From Chloroflexota bacterium (lineage in GTDB: Bacteria; Chloroflexota; Anaerolineae; Anaerolineales; UBA11657), in contig QWRL01000149.1 in NCBI GenBank assembly GCA_003670425.1, positions 1 to 6,012 on the forward strand: a DNA stretch of 6,012 nt. The letters are read 5' to 3'. Of this stretch, positions 1 to 4,890 are shown in pieces (the stretch's first letter is position 1; every line of letters starts with the position of its first letter). A program made the position numbers and the translations under genes. Under the pieces are notes generated by a model, which saw only the letters and a program-made list of their open reading frames with translations, was not told the origin of the DNA and searched no databases.

Positions 1-132
1 AAATTAACGGCGGGGCCCCCGGAAGAAATTGCGGTGAGCTTTCGGGCTAAATTTTTTTGGCTGGGGGGGGGGGGGGGCGGTGCGCGGATGGCGGCGGCCG
101 GAAGGCCGGCAGCTGCCAGCCGCCCCTTTTAA
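1..132 (+). CDS. C-terminal tail of a probable XdhC/CoxI-family molybdenum hydroxylase maturation protein (partial, 5' end outside window)
   Basis: Frame 1 is open from the first base to a TAA at 130-132, giving 43 residues. It contains PPEEIAVS followed by FRAKFFW and a glycine run. XdhC/CoxI proteins, which bind molybdenum cofactor and help sulfurate and insert it into XDH-type enzymes, typically end with a T/R-P-E-E-I-A-x-S-I-L-A-E-I-V segment. Here residues after EEIAVS differ from that pattern, but each codon is one substitution away (ttt/att, cgg/ctg, aaa/gaa, ttt/att, ttt/gtt), and homopolymer runs follow. I infer a real gene end read through low-quality sequence. The location directly upstream of an XDH operon supports the call. 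After the G run the true frame is uncertain: frame 3 is also open from there to a TAA at 222-224, so an indel could move the stop. The alternative is chance similarity in noncoding DNA. Confidence 0.45.
   Translation, partial: KLTAGPPEEIAVSFRAKFFWLGGGGGGARMAAAGRPAAASRPF
63..77. repeat. 15-base G homopolymer
   Basis: Fifteen consecutive G bases, five bases after a run of seven T (52-58). In frame 1 the run encodes polyglycine. Such a run near the start of the window, inside what looks like a degraded coding tail, suggests sequencing or assembly error at a contig end rather than biology. A true slippery homopolymer cannot be excluded. Confidence 0.9.
90..130 (+). terminator. possible Rho-independent terminator at the end of the upstream gene
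   Basis: GGCGGC (90-95) pairs perfectly with GCCGCC (119-124). Inside it GCCGG (97-101) pairs with CCGGC (106-110) around an AAGG loop. The outer arm is followed by CC and TTTT (127-130), then AATTT. The layout fits a GC hairpin plus a short U tract lying over the stop of the upstream reading frame. Weak points are the asymmetric unpaired stretch 111-118, the short U tract, and the doubtful sequence quality just upstream. In this GC-rich DNA such pairings also arise by chance. Confidence 0.25.
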
Positions 133-230
133 TTTACAACCATTTGGTGCGTGCTGTTTGCTGTGAGGGTGGACAGATTTTGGCGACGGCGGGTCACGGC
201 CCCAAAATATCCGCCCGCCAATAATTGATT
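133..230 (+). promoter_or_regulatory. 98-bp leader of the hydroxylase operon with inverted repeat
   Basis: This is the only sizeable noncoding stretch before the enzyme genes, so any operon promoter or operator in the window should lie here. GGCGGG (188-193) pairs perfectly with CCCGCC (214-219) across a 20-base loop. TGGCG (181-185) can pair instead with CGCCA (216-220), so two mutually exclusive stems share the same 3' arm, ending about 11 bases before the ATG at 231. A weak sigma-70-like pair, TTGGCG (180-185) and CAAAAT (203-208) with a 17-base spacer, falls in the same place. Each has only about four of six consensus bases. I recognise no named riboswitch or operator. If the upstream frame is shifted by an indel, part of this stretch could be coding up to 224. 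Confidence 0.25.
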
Positions 231-1682
231 ATGTGGCAAAGTTATCACCTTGTAACTGAACTGGAGCACGCGCTTGCGCTGCTGGCCCAGCACGGTGTGC
301 GTGCGCGCATCATGGCTGGTGCCACGGACTTGTTGAATGAGTTGGAGCGGCAGGTGCGCCCGGACGTGGATGTGATTGTGGACATTTCCAATGTGCCGGG
401 CTTGGCGGCGATTGCATTGAATGCGGTGGGTGAAATTGAGCTGGGGGCACTGGTGACGCACAACCAGTGTGTGGCTGCGCCGCTGATTGTGGAGCGGGCG
501 TGGCCGCTGGCGCAGGCGTGCTGGGAAGTTGGCGCGCCGCAGATCCGCAACCGTGCCACGGTGGCCGGGAACCTGATCACGGCGTCGCCGGCGAATGACA
601 CGATCACGCCGCTGCTGGCGCTGGACGCAGCGGTCACGCTGCGCTCGCTGCGCGGTGAACGGCGCGTTGCACTGCAAGACTTTTACACTGGCGTGCGCCG
701 CACTGTGATGCAGGCTGATGAATTGCTGGTTGCGATTACGTTTGCGCCCATGAAAGCAACCGAGCGCGGCATGTTTATAAAGATGGGCCTGCGCAAGGCA
801 CAGGCTATCTCGCTGGCGAATGCCACCGTGATTGTGGATGGAGCTGAGACTGCAGCGGGCCTGCACGCAAATTCTGTGCGCGTTGCGCTTGGCGCGGTTG
901 CCCCCACGGTCTTCCGCGCGCAGCAAGCTGAAGCGTTCCTTGTTGGCAAGCTGCTGGATGATCAAATAATTGATGCGGCGTCGAAGCTTGCCGCAGAACA
1001 AGCGCGCCCGATTGATGACTTGCGCAGCCCGGCCGCGTATCGCCGCAGCATGGTGCGCGTGGCGGTGGGGCGCGCGCTGCGCGCGATTGTGGCGGGTGAT
1101 ACGCGCGGCTGGTTCCCGGCTGAGAAGCCTGTGATGTTGTGGGGCGGCGACGGCAGCAGCCCTGCGACTTTACAACGCGCTGCGTGGCAGTCAGATGGCA
1201 ACGGTGGGGCGCCGCCAATTGTTACGCGCATCAACGGGCAGCAAGTGACCCTGAGCGGTGCGTCCAAGAAAACGCTGCTGCGCATGCTGCGCGAAGACGC
1301 CGGCCTCACCGGCACCAAGGAAGGCTGCGCAGAAGGCGAGTGTGGTGCGTGCACAGTCTTTTTGAACGGCGCTGCGGTGATGGCGTGCATGGTGCCGGCG
1401 CCGTGCGCAAACGGCGCGGAGATTGTCACGGTGGAAGGACTGGCAGCGCCGGATGGCAAGCTGCATGCCGTGCAGCGCGCCTTTGTGGAGCACGGCGCGG
1501 TGCAGTGCGGATACTGCACGCCCGGCTTGTTGATGTCCGGCGCAAAACTTTTGGAAGAATGCCCGCAGCCCACGCGCTGGGAGGCGCAGCAAGCCATCAC
1601 TGGAAACCTCTGCCGCTGCACCGGCTACTACAAAATATTGGATGCGCTGCAGCATGCCGGCGCGGCACCCGTCCTTGATTAA
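231..1682 (+). CDS. XDH-family electron-transfer subunit: FAD-binding domain fused to C-terminal 2Fe-2S domain
   Basis: Cytoplasmic subunit that would take electrons from the Mo site through two 2Fe-2S clusters to FAD. Numbering from ATG 231 (483 aa): the FAD_binding_5-type domain spans about 1-170, with AGATDL (29-34) and TVAGN (110-114) in the two pyrophosphate-binding positions and QIRNR just before the latter. The CoxM/CODH flavoprotein C-terminal domain covers about 175-285. A roughly 45-residue linker follows. The 2Fe-2S part (about 331-483) has the ferredoxin-type cysteines C366, C371, C374, C386, then the helical-bundle cluster C426, C429, C461, C463, so all eight ligands are present. 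Most relatives encode these two parts as separate genes (XdhB/XdhC, CoxM/CoxS); here they are one chain. There is no signal peptide and no clear Shine-Dalgarno. TTG at 225 is in frame and could be the start, but the MWQSYH beginning favours 231. The gene overlaps the catalytic subunit by 41 bp. Confidence 0.93.
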   Translation: MWQSYHLVTELEHALALLAQHGVRARIMAGATDLLNELERQVRPDVDVIVDISNVPGLAAIALNAVGEIELGALVTHNQCVAAPLIVERAWPLAQACWEVGAPQIRNRATVAGNLITASPANDTITPLLALDAAVTLRSLRGERRVALQDFYTGVRRTVMQADELLVAITFAPMKATERGMFIKMGLRKAQAISLANATVIVDGAETAAGLHANSVRVALGAVAPTVFRAQQAEAFLVGKLLDDQIIDAASKLAAEQARPIDDLRSPAAYRRSMVRVAVGRALRAIVAGDTRGWFPAEKPVMLWGGDGSSPATLQRAAWQSDGNGGAPPIVTRINGQQVTLSGASKKTLLRMLREDAGLTGTKEGCAEGECGACTVFLNGAAVMACMVPAPCANGAEIVTVEGLAAPDGKLHAVQRAFVEHGAVQCGYCTPGLLMSGAKLLEECPQPTRWEAQQAITGNLCRCTGYYKILDALQHAGAAPVLD

Positions 1683-3888
1683 GCAATCCACAAACGGCTC
1701 CAGCGCAATTGGCGTGTCGCCGCCGCGTGCGGATGCCGTGGACAAGGTTACCGGCCGCTCGCTGTATCCGGGCGATCTGGTACGGCCGGATATGCTGCAC
1801 ATGAAAACAGTTTTTGCGGGCCGGCCGCATGCGCGGCTGCTGCGCCTGGACACAGCACTTGCGCTGGCTGCGCCCGGTGTAGTGGCCGTCTTCACTGCCG
1901 CAGATGTTCCGGTGAACGAATACGGCCTCATCACATATGACCAGCCGGTGATTGTGGGGCCGGGTTCTGCCAAGGCGGGCAGCGATGTGGCGCGCTGCGA
2001 GGGGGACACAGTGGCACTGGTGGTGGCGGAAAGCGAGGAGCAGGCTGCTGCGGCTGCGCGGCTGCTGCAGATGGACTGGGAAGACTTGCCGGTTGTCACT
2101 GATCCACGCATGGCGATGCTGCCCGGTGCGCCGCTGCTTTCAGACACACTCGATACCAACATCTTGCAGCACAACCGCCTGCGGCAGGGCAATGTGGCGG
2201 CCGCATGGGCGGAGTGCGCGGCGGTGGTTAGCAGCACCTATCACACGCCATGGCAGGAGCATGCGTACCTTGCGCCAGAGGCCGGGCTTGCTTACATGGA
2301 CGACGCGGGCCGCGTAATGGTGGAAGTGGCGGGGCAGTGGACGCATGAAGATCAAATGCAAGTAGCGCATGCGCTTGGGCTGCCCGTGGACCAGGTGCGC
2401 ATTCGCTATGCCAGTGTAGGCGGCGCGTTTGGCGGCCGCGAAGACATGACGGTGCAAGTGGTGCTGGCACTGGCTGCGTGGCGCCTTGCGCAGCGCGGCA
2501 TTCAGCGCGCCGTGAAAATTATTTGGAGCCGCGAAGAGTCAATTGTCGGCCATCACAAGCGCCACCCATACTTTATGCGCGCCAAGTTTGGCGCAGACGC
2601 CAGCGGCCGCGTGTTGGCCGCCGAGTGCGAGCTGGTGGCAGATGCCGGTGCTTACACCTACACCTCCACCAAGGTGCTTAACAACGCCACGCTCATGTGC
2701 ATCGGGCCGTACGACATTCCGAATGTTTCCGTTGATGCATACGCTGTGCTTACAAACAATGTGCCCAGTGGTGCGTTCCGCGGATTTGGCGGACCGCAGG
2801 GTTCGTTCTTGGTGGAGAGCCAAATGAACAAGCTGGCGCATCAGCTGGGCATGGACCCGGTTGAACTGCGGCGCCGCAATTTAATTGGCGAGGGGGCAAT
2901 CGGTGCGTTTGGCACTGCGTTCCCGGCGGGTGTCACAATCCGGCAAGTGGTTGACCAGTGCGCCCAGCAAGCGGGCTGGGGCGGGCAGCTGCCGGCTGCT
3001 GGCGCAGCCCATCTCAAGCGTGGGCGTGGCATTGCGTGCGCGCTAAAAAATATCGGCTTCTCATTTGGCGCACCTGAAGAATGCGTGGCCACCATTGAAC
3101 TGCATGGCACCGCACAGATTGAGCGCGCCGTGCTGCGCCACGCCGCCGCCGAGTGCGGGCAGGGCGCACACGCCGTGCTGCTGCAGATGGCCGCAAGTGC
3201 GCTGGGCCTGCCGCTGCAAAAAGTTGCCGGTGACTTTTCGGACACAGCCAGCAGCGGAAATTCTGGCAGCGCGTCGGCATCGCGGCTCACATTTATGTCC
3301 GGCAACTCCATCCGCGGCGCTGCCGAGCTTGCATTGCAAAAGTGGCGCGATGAGGAGCGTCCGGCGCTGGCCACTTTCCGCTATGTGCCGCGCCCGACAA
3401 CGATGCTGGATGCACAGACCGGCCAGTGTGACCCGAATATTTCCTACGGTTATGTGGCCGAGATTGTGGATGTTGAGGTGGATGTTGAAACCGGTCATGT
3501 GCACGTGCTGAATGTGGTCTGTGCCGATGATGTGGGCCGCGCCATCAACCCGCAGCAAGTGGAGGGGCAGATTGAAGGCGGCATCGTGCAGGCGCACGGT
3601 TATGCCGTGCTTGAAAATTTTATTTCGGACGGCGGCTCAATCAAAACCAAACATCTTTCCACGTATCTTATTCCCACTGTGCTTGATGTGCCTGATCGAG
3701 TGCAGTCCGTGATCCTTGAGTACGCGGACCCGCAGGGGCCGTGGGGCGCGCGCGGCATGGCAGAGATGCCATACCTGCCGTACGCACCGGCGGTGACAGC
3801 GGCCGTGCATGCAGCGATCGGGGTTTGGATCGACGAGTTTCCCCTGACGCCGGCGCGCGTGCTGGCGGCATTGCACGCAGCCGGGTGA
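1642..3888 (+). CDS. Molybdopterin-binding catalytic subunit of an XDH/aldehyde oxidase-family hydroxylase
   Basis: Large subunit (748 aa from ATG 1642) that hydroxylates the substrate at the Mo centre using water oxygen. The N-terminal aldehyde oxidase a/b hammerhead domain covers about 22-150 (DAVDKVTGRSLYPGDL near its start). The molybdopterin-binding domains fill the rest: GQWTHEDQ (231-238), GGAFGGRE (260-267), GAFRGFGG (377-384), ECGQG (504-508), the SGNSGSASASR segment (538-548), and RGMAEMP (704-710). By family alignment from memory, E267 and R380 match the substrate-orienting Glu802 and Arg880 of bovine XDH, and E708 matches the catalytic Glu1261. The length and motif order are complete, without frameshift or in-frame TGA, so any selenium is not selenocysteine. 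ATG 1654 and TTG 1675 are alternative starts; none has a clear ribosome binding site, and the 41-bp overlap suggests translational coupling. The substrate is unassigned: purine, N-heterocycle or aldehyde are all possible. Confidence 0.95.
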   Translation: MRCSMPARHPSLIKQSTNGSSAIGVSPPRADAVDKVTGRSLYPGDLVRPDMLHMKTVFAGRPHARLLRLDTALALAAPGVVAVFTAADVPVNEYGLITYDQPVIVGPGSAKAGSDVARCEGDTVALVVAESEEQAAAAARLLQMDWEDLPVVTDPRMAMLPGAPLLSDTLDTNILQHNRLRQGNVAAAWAECAAVVSSTYHTPWQEHAYLAPEAGLAYMDDAGRVMVEVAGQWTHEDQMQVAHALGLPVDQVRIRYASVGGAFGGREDMTVQVVLALAAWRLAQRGIQRAVKIIWSREESIVGHHKRHPYFMRAKFGADASGRVLAAECELVADAGAYTYTSTKVLNNATLMCIGPYDIPNVSVDAYAVLTNNVPSGAFRGFGGPQGSFLVESQMNKLAHQLGMDPVELRRRNLIGEGAIGAFGTAFPAGVTIRQVVDQCAQQAGWGGQLPAAGAAHLKRGRGIACALKNIGFSFGAPEECVATIELHGTAQIERAVLRHAAAECGQGAHAVLLQMAASALGLPLQKVAGDFSDTASSGNSGSASASRLTFMSGNSIRGAAELALQKWRDEERPALATFRYVPRPTTMLDAQTGQCDPNISYGYVAEIVDVEVDVETGHVHVLNVVCADDVGRAINPQQVEGQIEGGIVQAHGYAVLENFISDGGSIKTKHLSTYLIPTVLDVPDRVQSVILEYADPQGPWGARGMAEMPYLPYAPAVTAAVHAAIGVWIDEFPLTPARVLAALHAAG
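3884..3888 (+). promoter_or_regulatory. Ribosome binding site for yqeB that decides its start
   Basis: GGTGA, complementary to the 16S rRNA 3' tail, overlaps the TGA stop of the catalytic subunit gene and sits eight bases before the ATG at 3897. It favours 3897 over the in-frame GTG at 3885, which overlaps the same stop. It also points to coupled translation with the enzyme subunit. Confidence 0.5.
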
Positions 3889-3896
3889 CGGCAGCC

Positions 3897-4766
3897 ATGC
3901 GCCCGCTGGTCGTCCTGCGCGGCGGCGGCGACCTCGCCACCGGTGTTGCATGGCGCCTGCAGCGCGCGGGTTTTCGCATTGCAATCTTGGAGCTGGCGCA
4001 GCCGCGGGCCGTGCGGCGCGCAGTTTCCGCAGCCCAAGCTTTGTTTAGTGGCAGCCACACAGTTGAAGGCGTGCGTTTTATGGTTGCCAACAATTCTCAG
4101 GCCGCAGCTTTCGCCAATGGTCAGCCGTGGGCAAGTGCTGCCCTGCCGGACGCGACAACGATTGACAATGTAAATTCGGATGGCAACTCCACTGCTTCCG
4201 CTGTGCCGGTGTTTATTGATGAGCGTATGGAGTTGCTGCCTGTGCTTGCCCCGCAGGTACTAGTTGATGCGCGCCTCAAGAAGCGCGCACTGGATACGCG
4301 CCTGGAAATGGCGCCGCTGGTGGTGGGCCTCGGTCCGGGTTTTGTGGTTGGACAGCATTGCCATGCCGTTGTAGAAACACAGCGCGGGCATACGCTTGGA
4401 CGCGTGTACGCGACGCCGGGAGCAGCCGCACTGCCTGACACCGGCATCCCTGAGTCGGTTGCGGGCCACACTGCTGAGCGCGTACTGCGCGCACCGTGCA
4501 ACGGTGCGCTTCTCGCGCAGGTTGAAATTGGCGCGCTGCTTGAACCGGGGGCTGTGGTGTGCACTGTGGCGGGGCGCGTTGTTAGCGCGCCATTTGCGGG
4601 CGTGCTGCGCGGCCTAATGCAGTCCGGCCTGCAGGTTGCAGAAGGCGAGAAGATCGGTGACGTGGATCCGCGCTCCAACCGGGCGCATTGCTTCACGATC
4701 TCAGACAAGGCGCTCGCAATTGCCGGCGGAGTGCTCGAAGCCGTACTACACGCAAGCCTGAGTTGA
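3897..4766 (+). CDS. yqeB: Selenium-dependent molybdenum hydroxylase maturation protein, YqeB/EF2563 family
   Basis: Member of the EF2563/YqeB family, whose distribution tracks selenium-dependent molybdenum hydroxylases and SelD. Its biochemical reaction is not known to me. The 289-aa protein starts with a Rossmann-like VVLRGGGDLATGVAWRL (5-21) and LELAQPRAVRRAVS (31-44). The core follows with VLVDARLKK (121-129), VVGLGPGFVVGQHCHAVVET (142-161), RGHTLGRV (163-170), ERVLRAPCNG (194-203), and a C-terminal biotinyl/lipoyl-like stretch with GVLRGLMQSGLQV (235-247), KIGDVDPR (252-259), TISDKALAIAGGVLEA (267-282). These are the family's signature blocks. Residues about 66-103 form an Ala/Ser/Asn-rich insert that looks longer than usual. 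It is cytoplasmic with no membrane segment. It follows the catalytic subunit by eight bases and precedes yqeC-mocA, the same yqeB-yqeC-mocA order as in E. coli, so its client is very probably the enzyme encoded just upstream. Confidence 0.92.
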   Translation: MRPLVVLRGGGDLATGVAWRLQRAGFRIAILELAQPRAVRRAVSAAQALFSGSHTVEGVRFMVANNSQAAAFANGQPWASAALPDATTIDNVNSDGNSTASAVPVFIDERMELLPVLAPQVLVDARLKKRALDTRLEMAPLVVGLGPGFVVGQHCHAVVETQRGHTLGRVYATPGAAALPDTGIPESVAGHTAERVLRAPCNGALLAQVEIGALLEPGAVVCTVAGRVVSAPFAGVLRGLMQSGLQVAEGEKIGDVDPRSNRAHCFTISDKALAIAGGVLEAVLHASLS

Positions 4767-4890
4767 GCCGGGTTACTTTCTCACGGTTGCTCGTGAGCGG
4801 ATGCGGTGGCGCCGGCCCGGCAGAGCGTTGCAAGCAGCTGGCAGCGCAAGCCTGCGAGATTATTTTTATGTCAGCAATTGAGTTCCGGGC
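4767..4890 (+). other. Hairpin-rich 124-bp intercistronic spacer, possible structured RNA element
   Basis: This is the only long gap inside an otherwise overlapping operon. Three perfect or near-perfect stems can be drawn: GCCGGG (4767-4772) with CCCGGC (4816-4821), enclosing CTCACG (4780-4785) with CGTGAG (4792-4797) around a six-base loop, and downstream GCGTTGC (4825-4831) with GCAGCGC (4841-4847, one G-U) around a nine-base loop. An AT-rich stretch (4859-4869) follows, then the yqeC start. I do not recognise it as a known riboswitch or tRNA. It could be a processing or translation-control element, or chance pairing in GC-rich DNA. The same bases also hold a 43-codon open frame (4763-4894) touching both neighbours, so a small coding gene is a competing reading. 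Confidence 0.3.

Noticed and set aside
129..1001. 290-codon minus-strand reading frame antisense to the flavin domain
   Set aside because: It is rich in Arg, His and Gln with no recognisable domain, and it lies opposite a fully motif-supported gene. Long antisense frames are expected in GC-rich coding DNA.
1191..2237. 348-codon minus-strand reading frame spanning the junction of the two enzyme genes
   Set aside because: Composition is Ala/Ser/Arg low-complexity without motifs, and it is antisense to the 2Fe-2S ligands and the N-terminus of the catalytic subunit, both clearly coding on the plus strand.
1642..3888. Selenocysteine (in-frame TGA) in the catalytic subunit
   Set aside because: The frame has no internal TGA. 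Selenium in this enzyme class is a labile atom at Mo, not selenocysteine.
3741..3896. Upstream extension of YqeB by about 52 residues
   Set aside because: The extension lies inside the C-terminus of the catalytic subunit, has shadow-like composition, and the family start (MRPLVVLRGGGDL) with a ribosome binding site fits ATG 3897.
4767..4842. tRNA-like or selenocysteine tRNA-like fold in the spacer
   Set aside because: There is no T-arm GGTTCGAATCC-type sequence and no acceptor stem with the correct spacing; the enclosing stem spans only 55 bases.
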